From an uncultured Opitutia bacterium (GTDB lineage: Bacteria > Verrucomicrobiota > Verrucomicrobiia > Opitutales > Puniceicoccaceae), in the NCBI GenBank assembly GCA_913056175.1, contig CAJXLM010000002.1:53063-117062 (forward strand): a stretch of DNA of 64,000 bases, given 5' to 3'. Below, piece after piece: positions 54,607 to 63,680 of the stretch (position 1 is its first letter; the number at the start of each line of letters is the position of its first letter). The notes under the pieces are model-generated. The model did no database searches. It worked only from the letters and a program-made list of their open reading frames with translations, and was not told the DNA's origin. The translations under genes were made by a program, and so were the position numbers.

Positions 54607-55629
54607 TCAGGCCGCGTCGGCGGTCGCGGCCGCCCCCTCTGCCCAAGTGCGGAGGAGGTCGTCCAGCTCGCGGAATGTCTCCGCCCGGTCGAGGGCGGCG
54701 CGGGCCCTTCGGCTGTGGGGGAGGTCCTTGAGCAGGGACTTCAGTTTCGGCCGCATCCAGCCGAGGCTCTCCCCGCGCTGTCGGCCGAGCGGGGACTCGC
54801 GCAGTTCGCGGGCGTAGAAGAGGAGGGCGTCGACCCGCTCGGAGAGTCCCGGGGGCGGGAGGACCTCCCCGGTGTCGAGGAAGTGGCGAATCCGGCGGAA
54901 GATCCAGGGGTTGCCGAGGGCGGCGCGCCCGATCATCGCCCCCCGGCAGGAGGACTCCTCCGCCAGCCAGCGGATCCGTTCCCAGTCCTCCACGCTCCCG
55001 TTGGCGACTACCGGGATCGTCCGCTCCGCGGCGACTTCCTCGATCACGCCCATGTCCGCGTCTCCCTTGTAGCCCTGCACCCGGGTGCGCCCGTGGATAG
55101 CGAGGGCCTCCACCCCGGCCTCCTCCAGCAGGCGGGCCGCCTCGCCCGCGACGAGCGACTCGGCGTCCCAGCCGATCCGGATCTTCGCGGTCAGGGGACG
55201 CTCCGGTGGGAGGGCCTCCCGTACCGCCGCGGCGATCGCCGCCAGGCGGGGCAGGTTCTTCAGCAGGGAGCAACCGGCCTCCGCCCGGGTGACTTTCTCG
55301 GAGGGGCAGCCGAAGTTCAGGTCGAGGAAGTCCGGTCGCAGGCGGTCCTCGATGAGCCGGGCGGCCTCGCCCATGCGCCGGGGCTCCGCGCCAAAGATCT
55401 GCACGCCCAGCGGGCGCTGGTAGTCGGTGAACTCGATCGTCTCCCATACCCCGGGAACCTCGCGGAGGAGTCCCTCGCACATCACGAACTCCGACACCAT
55501 GACCTCCGCCCCGAAGCGCTTGCAGAGGTGGCGGTAGGGCAGGTCGGTGAACCCGGCCATGGGCGCGAGGTAGAGGGGGAAGAGGTCCTCCCCGAACCAG
55601 GGAAGGCGGCTGTCAGCGGAGGGGCTCAT
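54607..55629 (-). CDS. dusB: tRNA-dihydrouridine synthase
   Basis: A 340-residue flavoenzyme reducing uridines in tRNA. Family marks are LYLAPMAGFTDLPYRHLC at the N-terminus, FLDLNFGCPSEKVTRAEAG with the catalytic Cys, LTAKIRIGWD, ALAIHGRTRVQGYKGDADMG (His-Gly-Arg-Thr FMN contact) and IPVVANGSVEDWE. DusB rather than DusA or DusC is favoured by the HGRTR context and is typical of this phylum, but the subclass is not certain. The ATG at 55629 overlaps the stop of the upstream binding-protein gene. Confidence 0.9.
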   Translation of the reverse strand: MSPSADSRLPWFGEDLFPLYLAPMAGFTDLPYRHLCKRFGAEVMVSEFVMCEGLLREVPGVWETIEFTDYQRPLGVQIFGAEPRRMGEAARLIEDRLRPDFLDLNFGCPSEKVTRAEAGCSLLKNLPRLAAIAAAVREALPPERPLTAKIRIGWDAESLVAGEAARLLEEAGVEALAIHGRTRVQGYKGDADMGVIEEVAAERTIPVVANGSVEDWERIRWLAEESSCRGAMIGRAALGNPWIFRRIRHFLDTGEVLPPPGLSERVDALLFYARELRESPLGRQRGESLGWMRPKLKSLLKDLPHSRRARAALDRAETFRELDDLLRTWAEGAAATADAA

Positions 55630-57227
55630 GGGAGGATGCGGATCCCGGAGTAGTCGGTGTAGCCGAGGAGATTCTCCGGCCAGTGGCGAACGGTGGGCCG
55701 GACGAGATATGCGCGGTTGTAGAAGAATACGGGGATCACCGGCAAGGCGGAGAGGAGCTCCTCCTCGGCGCGCGCCAGCCACGAGTTCCGCTCGGCCCCG
55801 GCCGGCAGCCGGGCGGCTCGGGCCATGGCCTCGTCGTAGGCCGCGCTCGACCAGCCGCTGAAGTTGTGGGTCGAGCCGGAGGTCCACAACCCGAGAAAGG
55901 TGTCCGGGTCGAGGTAGTCGCCCAGCCAGCCCGCCCGGGCGATGGCAAAGTCGCGCCGCCGACGGTCGGCGAGATAGGACTTCCACTCCTTGTTGACGAG
56001 CTCGATTTCGATGCCGAGCCGTTCCTTCCAGAGGGCCTGGATCGTCTCGGCGATCGGACGGTGGGTCTCCGAGGTGTTGAAGAGGTAGGTCAGCCGCGGG
56101 AAGGGTCGGTCCGGGCCGTACCCGGCCTCGCGGAGGAGGGCCCGGGCTTCCTCCGCGTCCTCCTGCACGCGGTCCGGGGGGCGGTAGCCCCCGATCCCCT
56201 CCGGCGTGAAATGGCGGGCGGGCGGCTCCCCCCGCCGCCGGATGTCCCGGGTGACCGCCCGGCGGTCGAGGGAGAGGGAGAGGGCCCGGCGCACCCGCGG
56301 GTCGTCGAGGGGGGGGACCCGCGTGTTCAGGAGCAGGTAGTAGACGCCGAGGTCGGGCTCGACCCGCAGGGCCTGCCGCCCCTCCCCCTCGAGGTAGTCG
56401 CGAATGCGGGGGGTCGAGACCAGCGAGGTCACGTCGAGGAGGCCGTCGGCGAAGGCCCGCTCCTCCGTGAAGACGTTCTCGATCGGGAAGAAGAAGATTT
56501 CCGCGAGGTGGTAGCGCTGCGGCGCGCGGTAGTGGGGGTTGCGGACGACGCGGAGATACTCGTTCAGCTTCCACTCGGCGAGGCGGAAGGCTCCGTTCGA
56601 GACGAGCCGGCCGGGGCGTGTCCAGTCGCCCTGGCGGGAGAGCCATGCACCAGTGGCCTCCACGCTCGGCCGGTGCACCGGGTACCAGGCGGCGTTGACG
56701 AGGAGGGAGAGGAAGTAGGGGGTAGGCGACTCCAGCGTGAGAACGAGGGTGTGGCGCCCCGGCGCGCGCACGCCGACCTCCGTTGGGTCAGTGGTCTTCT
56801 CCCGGTAGTAAGCCTCCGCCCCCTCGAGAACAAAGAGCTGGGAGGCGTAGGGAGCCGCGAGGGAAGGGTGGAGGATGCGCAGGAAGCTTTCCCGGAAATC
56901 CTCGGCGGTGACCGGGTCCCCATTCGACCAGCGGGCCTCCGGGTCGAGCCGGAAAGTGTAGCGGCGGCCGTCCGGGGAGATCTCCCAGCTCTCCGCCACC
57001 GCCGGCCGGGGCTCGAGGCTTTCCGGATCGAGGGTGACGAGCCCTTCGTAGAGGGCCCGGAGAACCCGCATGGCGGGCACCCCGCTCACGAGGTGGGGAT
57101 CGAGGCTCTGCACCTCGGTGCCGTTGCCCCGACGGAGAATGGGGGGCTCGGTGGCCCCGGAGTCCGCCCGCGCCGGCCCGGAGGACAGGGCGAGGAACGC
57201 GGCGAGAAGGAGGTACCGGAACCGCAC
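55626..57227 (-). CDS. Peptide/nickel-type ABC transporter substrate-binding protein (OppA family)
   Basis: A 533-residue exported protein (signal peptide MRFRYLLLAAFLALSSGPARA) with the SBP_bac_5 fold. Typical pieces are GNGTEVQSLDPHLVSGVPAM, VAESWEISPDGRRYTFRLDP, WSNGDPVTAEDFRESFLRIL and DDPRVRRALSLSLDRRAV. It resembles OppA (oligopeptide binding) most closely, especially NEYLRVVRNPHYRAP. No permease or ATPase genes adjoin it, so it is an orphan binding protein or part of a split system. The start is GTG at 57227; it is coupled to dusB by a 4-base overlap. Confidence 0.9.
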   Translation of the reverse strand: MRFRYLLLAAFLALSSGPARADSGATEPPILRRGNGTEVQSLDPHLVSGVPAMRVLRALYEGLVTLDPESLEPRPAVAESWEISPDGRRYTFRLDPEARWSNGDPVTAEDFRESFLRILHPSLAAPYASQLFVLEGAEAYYREKTTDPTEVGVRAPGRHTLVLTLESPTPYFLSLLVNAAWYPVHRPSVEATGAWLSRQGDWTRPGRLVSNGAFRLAEWKLNEYLRVVRNPHYRAPQRYHLAEIFFFPIENVFTEERAFADGLLDVTSLVSTPRIRDYLEGEGRQALRVEPDLGVYYLLLNTRVPPLDDPRVRRALSLSLDRRAVTRDIRRRGEPPARHFTPEGIGGYRPPDRVQEDAEEARALLREAGYGPDRPFPRLTYLFNTSETHRPIAETIQALWKERLGIEIELVNKEWKSYLADRRRRDFAIARAGWLGDYLDPDTFLGLWTSGSTHNFSGWSSAAYDEAMARAARLPAGAERNSWLARAEEELLSALPVIPVFFYNRAYLVRPTVRHWPENLLGYTDYSGIRILP

Positions 57228-57263
57228 GGCGGGGAGCGGGGGTGGGCGATCGCGACGGGAGGC

Positions 57264-58526
57264 TTAGCTCCCGTTGAGGGCGAATCCGGAGAGGCGGGAG
57301 ACCTGCCGCTCGGGCACCCGGCCCCGGATGAGCACGCCGCGGTCCTCGTGGCTGGCGCGGTCGACGGCCCCGATCTCGTGCAGGTAGTGGACGAGGTCGT
57401 GGCGGTCGTGGGGAATGAGCAGGTTCATCGGGCAGAGGCCGGGCTCGGCGCTCTCGCGCAGGGCGTCCCGGAGCTCTTCCATGCCCTCGCCGGTCCGCGC
57501 GCTCACGAAGTGGGCCTCGGGGTACCGGACGCGCCAGCGGGCGAGCTCGGCGGGATCGCCGCCCCGGTCGATCTTGTTGAAGACGAGCAGGGTCGGCTTG
57601 GCATCGGCCCCCAGCTCGGCGAGCACCTTCTCGGTGGTTTCCCGGTGGGCCTCCCGCTCCGGGCTGCTGAAGTCGATCACGTGGAGGAGGAAGTCGGAGA
57701 GGACGGCCTCCTCGAGGGTCGCCTTGAAGGCGTCCACGAGGCGGTGGGGAAGGTTGCGGACAAAGCCGACGGTGTCGCTGAGGACGAGGTTGCGCCCGTT
57801 GGAGAGATCCACGCGCCGACTGGTGGGGTCGAGGGTGGCGAAGAGCTGGTCGGCCGCGAAGACCTCCGCCTCCGTGAGCGCGTTGAGGAGGGAGCTTTTT
57901 CCGGCGTTCGTGTACCCGACAAGGGCCCCGGTGGGCACGGGGACCCGCTGGCGCTTCCGCCGTTGCACGTCCCGCTTCCGGCGGACCGCCTCCAACTCCT
58001 GGCGGAGCCTCTGGATCCGCTTGCGGACCATTCGTTGGTCGACCTCCAGCTGGGTCTCCCCCTCGCCCCGCTGGGTGCCGGCACCGCGCTGGCGGCTCAA
58101 GTGGGTCCAGGCCCGGCGCAGGCGCGGCAGGCTGTATTCCGCCCGGGCCAGTTCGATCTGCAGGCGGGCCTCACTCGTGGAGGCGCGCTCCGCGAAGATG
58201 TCGAGGATGATTTCCTGCCGGTCCACAACGGCCAGCCCGGGGGCGAAGCGTTCCCAGTTGCGCTGCTGGGAGGGGCTCAACTCTCCGTCGAAGACAATCG
58301 CTCCGCAGTGCGCCTCCCGGGCCTTCTCCACAATCCGCCGGGCCTGCCCGGGACCGACGAGGAAGCGGGGCTGCGGGCGGTTGAGCGTGAGAATTTCCCG
58401 GTGGCCGACGGAGATCCCGAGGGAGGCCACCAGACCGCCCAGCTCGTCGAGGAGCGCCCCGGTGTGGGCGGGGGAACCCTCGGGCGAGGTCAAGCCCACG
58501 AGAAGGGCTCGCTGATTGCCGGACAC
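57264..58526 (-). CDS. hflX: Ribosome-splitting GTPase HflX
   Basis: A 420-residue GTPase that binds and splits stalled ribosomes. The N-terminal domain has QPRFLVGPGQARRIVEKARE and the family stretch IVFDGELSPSQQRNWE. A coiled-coil segment includes GAGTQRGEGETQLEVDQRMV. The G domain has G1 GYTNAGKSS, the G2 loop with LFATLDPTSRRV, G3 DTVGFV and G4 NKIDR. The GTG at 58526, with GAGGA just upstream, starts the conserved part; a GTG six codons earlier is possible. Confidence 0.93.
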   Translation of the reverse strand: MSGNQRALLVGLTSPEGSPAHTGALLDELGGLVASLGISVGHREILTLNRPQPRFLVGPGQARRIVEKAREAHCGAIVFDGELSPSQQRNWERFAPGLAVVDRQEIILDIFAERASTSEARLQIELARAEYSLPRLRRAWTHLSRQRGAGTQRGEGETQLEVDQRMVRKRIQRLRQELEAVRRKRDVQRRKRQRVPVPTGALVGYTNAGKSSLLNALTEAEVFAADQLFATLDPTSRRVDLSNGRNLVLSDTVGFVRNLPHRLVDAFKATLEEAVLSDFLLHVIDFSSPEREAHRETTEKVLAELGADAKPTLLVFNKIDRGGDPAELARWRVRYPEAHFVSARTGEGMEELRDALRESAEPGLCPMNLLIPHDRHDLVHYLHEIGAVDRASHEDRGVLIRGRVPERQVSRLSGFALNGS

Positions 58527-58656
58527 GGGTTCCTCGAATTCCACCACTCCCGGAAATCTATCCCCCCTGTCCCGGCCTGCAATCCGGAAAGGAGGATTGC
58601 CGGGGGATGGCTTCGGTCTTGAGGCGGGCGCGCCCGGTCCTCTCACTGGGTTCCCG

Positions 58657-60495
58657 GTGCACGGCTCGGATAGCGACGGGAGCGGCGCGGGGCCAGTGGA
58701 GGGCGACCCCGCTGCCCGCCGGAGGGGATCGGCCCGGCTCGCCCTCGGCCGTTGGCTGCGGGCGGGTTTGCCCGAGGGTCGGAGGTTCCTCCTGCTCTGC
58801 ATTCTTGCCGGGCCTCTCTGCGGGCTCGTCGCCGTGGGCTTCCACCTCGGCATCCGGGAACTCTTTGCCGGGGTGCTCGCGCTCCGCGATGCCGTCGGCC
58901 CGCTCGGGGGCTTCCTGGTGCTCCTGCTGGCACCGGCTGCCGGAGGTCTGCTCACCGGGATGATCCTGCGCTGGGTCGAGCCGCGGGCCACGGGCAGCGG
59001 CATGCCCCAGGTGAAGGACAGTTTCCACAACCGCTTCGGGGAAATTCGCCTGCGGGAGGGATTCTGGCGCTTCGTGACCGGGGTGATTTCCATCGGTTCC
59101 GGAAACAGCCTGGGCCGGGCAGCGCCGACCGTGCACATTTCCATCACGGTCGCCACGGGGCTGGCCCGGCTCTTCCGGATGACGAGGCGCCGGGTCCAGG
59201 CGATGGTGCCGGTGGGCATGGGTGCCGGGTTGGCCGCTGCCTTCAACACCCCCCTCGCCGCCATCACCTTCGTCTTTGAGGAGCTGCTCGAGGATTTCAG
59301 CAGCAAGGTGATGGGGGCGATCCTCATCGCGGTGGTGCTGGCGGCCCTGGTCGAACGGGCTCTCCTCGGGGAGCGGCCCGTCTTCGATGTGGGGGAGATG
59401 ACCGACTTCACCATGGAGCCGTGGATGCTGATCGCCCTCCCGCTCGGGTGGGTGGCCGCCGCCAGCGGACACTTCTTCGTGGGCCTGGTCCTCCGGGTGC
59501 GCCGGTACTTCTCGGAGCGCGCCCCCATCCCCCGGCTCTTTCATCCGGCCCTCGGCGGCCTGATGGTGGGGATGATCGGTTGCACGGTGCTTTTTCTCAC
59601 CGGGCAGACCGGGATCTTCAGCATCGGGCACGAGGATCTCAACTACTCCCTGCAGGCCCAGCACACCTGGCAGATCCTCCTCCTCCTCTTCGTCGGGAAG
59701 CTCTTTGCCACCGCCCTCTGCTTCGGGGCCGGGGGCAGTGGAGGCCTCTTCGCGCCAACCCTCTTCCTCGGGACCATGCTCGGTGGCTCCTTTGGCTACG
59801 GGCTGGTCGAGGCCTTCGGCCTGAGCCGGGAGGTGGCCGCGGGTTGTGCCCTCCTCGGTATGGGTGCCTTCTTTGCCGCCGTGATCCGCTGCCCGCTCAC
59901 CTCGGTGATCATCGCCTTTGAGATGACCCAGAACTACTCCCTGATCCTCCCCCTCATGGTCGGCAATATGCTCGCCTATTTCCTCGCCTCCCGCTGGCGG
60001 GCGATTCCCATCTATGAGGCGATCCTCCTGCAGGACCACATCTCCCTGCGGCGGATGCCCAACTACCGGGGGGAGCAGGACTGGAAGAACCTGCCGGTCT
60101 CCGCGATCATGACCCATCGCCCCACGCGCTTGCGGGCGTCGGCGACGGCACGGGACGCCTTCGCGCAAATCCGCGAGCACCACCACGCCTACCCGGTGGT
60201 GGACGGGGAGGGCTGGCTCTGCGGGGTCTATACCGACCACGAGTTGCGCGAGGCAGTCGACCACGACGAGGGTCACCGGCTCGTCCGGGACCTCCTCTCC
60301 GCCCGCAAGCCGGTCACCGTGTTCCCGGAAGACTCCATCCACGAGGTGGCCAATACCCTTATCCTTCAGGACGTGATGCAGGCACCGGTGGTGAGCCGGA
60401 AGGAGCCCCGGCGCGTTGTCGGGATCGTCACCCTTCACGATGTCGCCCGCCAGCAGAACGCGTTGATCGACCGCATGGAGCAGCAAGGAAGTTAG
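58657..60495 (+). CDS. ClC-family chloride channel/antiporter with C-terminal CBS domains
   Basis: A membrane protein of about 612 residues with roughly eleven helices and two CBS domains (VSAIMTHRPTRLRASATARD, then LLSARKPVTVFPEDSIHEVA). Pore motifs are GSGMPQVKDS, GNSLGRAAPTVHI and GAGGSGGLFAPTLFLG. In the second the selectivity sequence usually reads GREGP, so the gating glutamate is alanine, which in tested ClC proteins favours channel-like or uncoupled transport. The internal proton glutamate region FVFEELLEDF is kept. No ATG lies near the start; GTG at 58657 or 58696 are the best choices. Confidence 0.88.
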   Translation: MHGSDSDGSGAGPVEGDPAARRRGSARLALGRWLRAGLPEGRRFLLLCILAGPLCGLVAVGFHLGIRELFAGVLALRDAVGPLGGFLVLLLAPAAGGLLTGMILRWVEPRATGSGMPQVKDSFHNRFGEIRLREGFWRFVTGVISIGSGNSLGRAAPTVHISITVATGLARLFRMTRRRVQAMVPVGMGAGLAAAFNTPLAAITFVFEELLEDFSSKVMGAILIAVVLAALVERALLGERPVFDVGEMTDFTMEPWMLIALPLGWVAAASGHFFVGLVLRVRRYFSERAPIPRLFHPALGGLMVGMIGCTVLFLTGQTGIFSIGHEDLNYSLQAQHTWQILLLLFVGKLFATALCFGAGGSGGLFAPTLFLGTMLGGSFGYGLVEAFGLSREVAAGCALLGMGAFFAAVIRCPLTSVIIAFEMTQNYSLILPLMVGNMLAYFLASRWRAIPIYEAILLQDHISLRRMPNYRGEQDWKNLPVSAIMTHRPTRLRASATARDAFAQIREHHHAYPVVDGEGWLCGVYTDHELREAVDHDEGHRLVRDLLSARKPVTVFPEDSIHEVANTLILQDVMQAPVVSRKEPRRVVGIVTLHDVARQQNALIDRMEQQGS

Positions 60496-60610
60496 GGAGC
60501 GGGCTTGTGTCGGGATGGAACCCTGCTATCCTCCCGATTGAGAAGGCGGAAGGCGCGGCCCTTCCCGACCATTCCTACCCGTCCCTCCTGCCCCTCACCC
60601 GACAAAGCCC

Positions 60611-61987
60611 ATGTCCGGAACCCTCCCCCCACTCGCCGTGCAACTCCCCGCCGAGCGGTGGCGGACTGCCCCGGAGGACCTGCTCGCCTACAGCTTCGAT
60701 GGCACCGCCGGCCTCCGGCAGCGGCCGTTGGCGGTGGGGTTTCCGGAGAGTGCGGAGGAAGTCGCCGCGATTCTCCGCGAGGCCGACCGCACCGGCACTC
60801 CCGTGGTCACCCGGGGAAGTGGCACCGGGCTCTCCGGGGGAAGTGTGCCCGTGGAGGATTCGATCGTCCTCTGCACCACCCGTATGAACCGGATCCTCGA
60901 ACTCGACCGGCAGAACCTCACCCTCCTCGCCGAGCCCGGCGTCCTCACCCAGGCCATCCACGGGGAGGCCTCCGCCCACGGCCTCTTCTACCCGCCGGAT
61001 CCCAGCTCTCAGAAAATTTCCACGATCGGCGGGAATGTCGCCAACAACTCCGGTGGTCTGCGCGGGCTCAAATACGGGGTCACCCGGGACTACGTGATGG
61101 GGCTGGAAGTGGTCAGCCCCCAGGGCGAAATTTTCTGGCTCGGCAACAAGTGCGTGAAGGATGTCGCCGGCTACAGCCTGCGCGACCTCTACATCGGGAG
61201 CGAGGGGACCCTCGGCGTGATCACGAAAGTGCTCCTCAAGCTGGTTCCCGCGCCGGCGGCCAAGCGGACCCTCCTCGCCACCTACGACTCCATGGAGGCG
61301 GCCGCCGCCACGGTGTCGGCGATCATCGCCGAACCGGTCATTCCCTGTACCCTCGAGTTTCTCGACCGCAAAACCCTGCAGTGCGTGGAGGAGTACACGG
61401 GGATCGGCCTGCCCACCGCCGCCGAGGCCCTCCTCTTCATGGAGACGGATGGCCATCCCGCGGCCGTCGCAGAGGAGGCCGAGGCCATGGAGCGGATCGC
61501 CCGGGGGGAGGGAGCCCTCGAGGTGCGCTCGGCGTCGGACGGCACGGAGGCCGCCCGGCTCGGCGAGGCGAGGCGCAGTGCCTTCGCCGCACTCGCCCGC
61601 CTGCGGCCGACCACGATCCTCGAGGATGCCACCGTGCCGCGCAGCGAGCTCGCTCGCATGATCGCCTTCGTCGCGAAGACCGCGGAAAAGCACGGGCTGG
61701 AGGTGGCCACCTTTGGCCACTTTGGCGACGGCAACCTCCACCCGACCTTCCTCACCGATGAGCGTGACCCCGGGGAGATGGAGCGGGTCCACACCGCTTT
61801 CGCGGAAATCTTCGAGTACGCCCTCGCCCTCGGCGGCACCATTACCGGCGAACACGGTGTGGGCATCTCCAAGCGGGAATTCCTCGCCACCCAGTACGAT
61901 GAGGGCAGCCTCGCCCTCCTCCGCCAGCTCAAGGCGACCCTCGACCCCCGCGGCATCCTCAACCCCGGCAAGCTCCTCCCGGCATGA
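60611..61987 (+). CDS. glcD: FAD-linked oxidase, glycolate oxidase GlcD-type subunit
   Basis: A 458-residue flavoprotein of the 2-hydroxyacid oxidase/D-lactate dehydrogenase class. The FAD-binding PCMH domain shows VVTRGSGTGLSGGSVPV and STIGGNVANNSGGLRGLKYG. The C-terminal cap has ATFGHFGDGNLHPTF and GTITGEHGVG, including substrate-site histidines. It would oxidise glycolate or D-lactate and pass electrons to the iron-sulfur partner encoded next (4-base overlap). The third subunit GlcE is not in the window, so the exact substrate is open. Confidence 0.9.
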   Translation: MSGTLPPLAVQLPAERWRTAPEDLLAYSFDGTAGLRQRPLAVGFPESAEEVAAILREADRTGTPVVTRGSGTGLSGGSVPVEDSIVLCTTRMNRILELDRQNLTLLAEPGVLTQAIHGEASAHGLFYPPDPSSQKISTIGGNVANNSGGLRGLKYGVTRDYVMGLEVVSPQGEIFWLGNKCVKDVAGYSLRDLYIGSEGTLGVITKVLLKLVPAPAAKRTLLATYDSMEAAAATVSAIIAEPVIPCTLEFLDRKTLQCVEEYTGIGLPTAAEALLFMETDGHPAAVAEEAEAMERIARGEGALEVRSASDGTEAARLGEARRSAFAALARLRPTTILEDATVPRSELARMIAFVAKTAEKHGLEVATFGHFGDGNLHPTFLTDERDPGEMERVHTAFAEIFEYALALGGTITGEHGVGISKREFLATQYDEGSLALLRQLKATLDPRGILNPGKLLPA

Positions 61988-63306
61988 GCGGTGCGGAGGG
62001 CCACCGTCTTGCCGGCCTCGACTATTCCGTGGTCCAGCAGTGCATCCACTGCGGGATGTGCCTGCCGGACTGCCCCACCTACCGGGAAACCGGGCAGGAG
62101 AGGAACAGTCCGCGCGGCCGGATCGCGTGGATGCGGGCGATCGCCGACGGGGAAATCGAGGTGAACCGGGCGTTTGCCGACGAGATGTACTACTGCCTCG
62201 GCTGCCTCGCCTGCCAGAGCGCCTGCCCCGCGGATGTCGACTACGCCCAGCTCCTCGAGGCCGCCCGGGCCGAGGTGGAAGAGGCCGGAATCCTGGAAGA
62301 CCGCCGCCAGCGCTCCTTCTGGCGATGGCTCGCCCTGCGGGCGATCTTCACCCGGCCCCGCCTGCTCCGCGGGATCGGACGGGGAATCCGCGTCTACCAG
62401 CGGACGGGGCTGGACCGTGCGGTCCGGCGCAGCGGCCTCCTCCGGGTCCTTCCCGGTCGCCTCGCCGCCCTGGAGCCGCAAACCCCGCGGATCGAGCGGC
62501 GTTTCTCGCCCCAGCGAATCCCCGCCCGTCTGCTTCCCGGCGGGGAGAAGCCGCGCTACCGGGTGGCCCTGCTCACCGGCTGTGTGCAGGACCTCGCCTT
62601 CAGCTCGGTGAACCGGGCCACCGCCGAGGTCCTCCTCGCCAATGGCTGCGAGGTCATTACTCCCCCTGTCCAGCCCTGCTGCGGCTCGCTGCACGCCCAC
62701 AACGGTGCCATCGGGCTGGCCCGGGATCTCGCCCGCCGCCAGATCGATCTTTTCCCGCCGGAAGACTTCGACGCCATCGTGAGCAATGCCGGAGGCTGTG
62801 GCAGCCATCTCCGGCGCTACGGCGAACTCCTCGCCGACGACCCCGCCTACGCCGCCCGCGCCGCCGAGTGGGACCGGAAACTGCGGGATGTCCACGAATG
62901 GCTCGTGGAGATCGGCTGCCGGGCCCCGCGGATGGCCCCGGCTCCCGGCGGCCGTCCTCTCCGGCTGACCTACCACCCGAGTTGCCACCTCCACCACGGG
63001 CAGCGAATTCGCCGCCAGCCCGAACAGCTCCTCGACCTCTTGCCGGGCACGGAACGCGTGCCCCTCGCCGAGGCGACCTCCTGTTGCGGGAGCGCCGGCA
63101 TCTACAATATCACCCAGCCGGAGCAGGCGGCCAAACTCCAGGCCGCCAAGATCAAACACCTCCGGGCGACCGGAGCGGAGGTCGTGGCGACCGCCAATCC
63201 GGGCTGTCACCTCCAGCTGGTCAATGGCTTCCCCCCAGGCGAATCCGCCCCCCGGGTGACCCACCCGGTGGTCCTCCTCGCCGAGGCCTACGCCCGCGAG
63301 CGCTGA
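61984..63306 (+). CDS. glcF: Iron-sulfur subunit, glycolate oxidase GlcF-type
   Basis: A 440-residue electron-transfer partner of the flavoprotein. Two 4Fe-4S clusters are bound by CIHCGMCLPDCPTY (near residue 20) and CLGCLACQSACP (near residue 73). Two CCG domains follow, with QPCCGSLHAHNG and HPSCHLHHG plus TSCCGSAGIYN. The start ATG at 61984 overlaps the glcD stop as ATGA. Electrons presumably continue to the quinone pool. Confidence 0.92.
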   Translation: MSGAEGHRLAGLDYSVVQQCIHCGMCLPDCPTYRETGQERNSPRGRIAWMRAIADGEIEVNRAFADEMYYCLGCLACQSACPADVDYAQLLEAARAEVEEAGILEDRRQRSFWRWLALRAIFTRPRLLRGIGRGIRVYQRTGLDRAVRRSGLLRVLPGRLAALEPQTPRIERRFSPQRIPARLLPGGEKPRYRVALLTGCVQDLAFSSVNRATAEVLLANGCEVITPPVQPCCGSLHAHNGAIGLARDLARRQIDLFPPEDFDAIVSNAGGCGSHLRRYGELLADDPAYAARAAEWDRKLRDVHEWLVEIGCRAPRMAPAPGGRPLRLTYHPSCHLHHGQRIRRQPEQLLDLLPGTERVPLAEATSCCGSAGIYNITQPEQAAKLQAAKIKHLRATGAEVVATANPGCHLQLVNGFPPGESAPRVTHPVVLLAEAYARER

Positions 63307-63369
63307 GAAATCCCAGCCCGCGGCACCCCCCGCAAGCAACCGCACAAACGCCCGTGCCCACCCAACAAA

Positions 63370-63480
63370 ACCACCCCAACACCCCCGAACCGGAAACAAC
63401 CACCCCAACACCTCCAGACCGGAGATGACCCCCCAACACCCCCAGACCGGAGATGATTGCCCCAGCACCCCCGGAGCAGA
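63370..63480. repeat. Imperfect tandem repeat, about four units of roughly 29 bases
   Basis: Units follow the pattern ACCCCAACACC-YCC-RRACCGGA, for example starting near 63372, 63401, 63430 and a decayed copy near 63459. Units are directly adjacent with no spacers, so this is not a CRISPR array. The plus strand is C-rich and G-poor. The spacer 63307-63680 holds no gene other than this repeat, the palindrome and a promoter-like -10. Confidence 0.7.
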
Positions 63481-63553
63481 GACTCCGTCACAAAAGAGGC
63501 GGCAAGACACCCTCAACCGGCCTCTCCCTGCCGCCCCCACTCAACCGCCCGGA

Positions 63554-63573
63554 GATTTTCCCTTGGGAAAATC
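63554..63573. promoter_or_regulatory. Perfect palindrome, possible operator
   Basis: GATTTTCCC-TT-GGGAAAATC has 9-base perfect arms around two bases, about 110 bases before the terminal RAYT-like gene. It could be a dimeric repressor site or a short hairpin; there is no direct evidence for either. Confidence 0.4.
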
Positions 63574-63621
63574 GATCCCCCGCCCCCTCAGTCACCCCAT
63601 GCTTAAGCCCGCCGGCCGGAA

Positions 63622-63627
63622 TATAAT
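63622..63627 (+). promoter_or_regulatory. Promoter-like -10 box (TATAAT)
   Basis: A perfect TATAAT lies 54 bases upstream of the terminal gene's ATG in the only AT-rich patch of the spacer. No good -35 hexamer stands 16-18 bases upstream, so support is partial. Confidence 0.35.
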
Positions 63628-63680
63628 GACAGGCTTTATTGACGCTTGACTTGGAAGGTGAGTGGTGTTGGGGTGGTGGC

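Noticed and set aside
63370..63480. CRISPR array
   Set aside because: The repeated units are directly adjacent with no spacers, decay progressively, and no cas gene is nearby.
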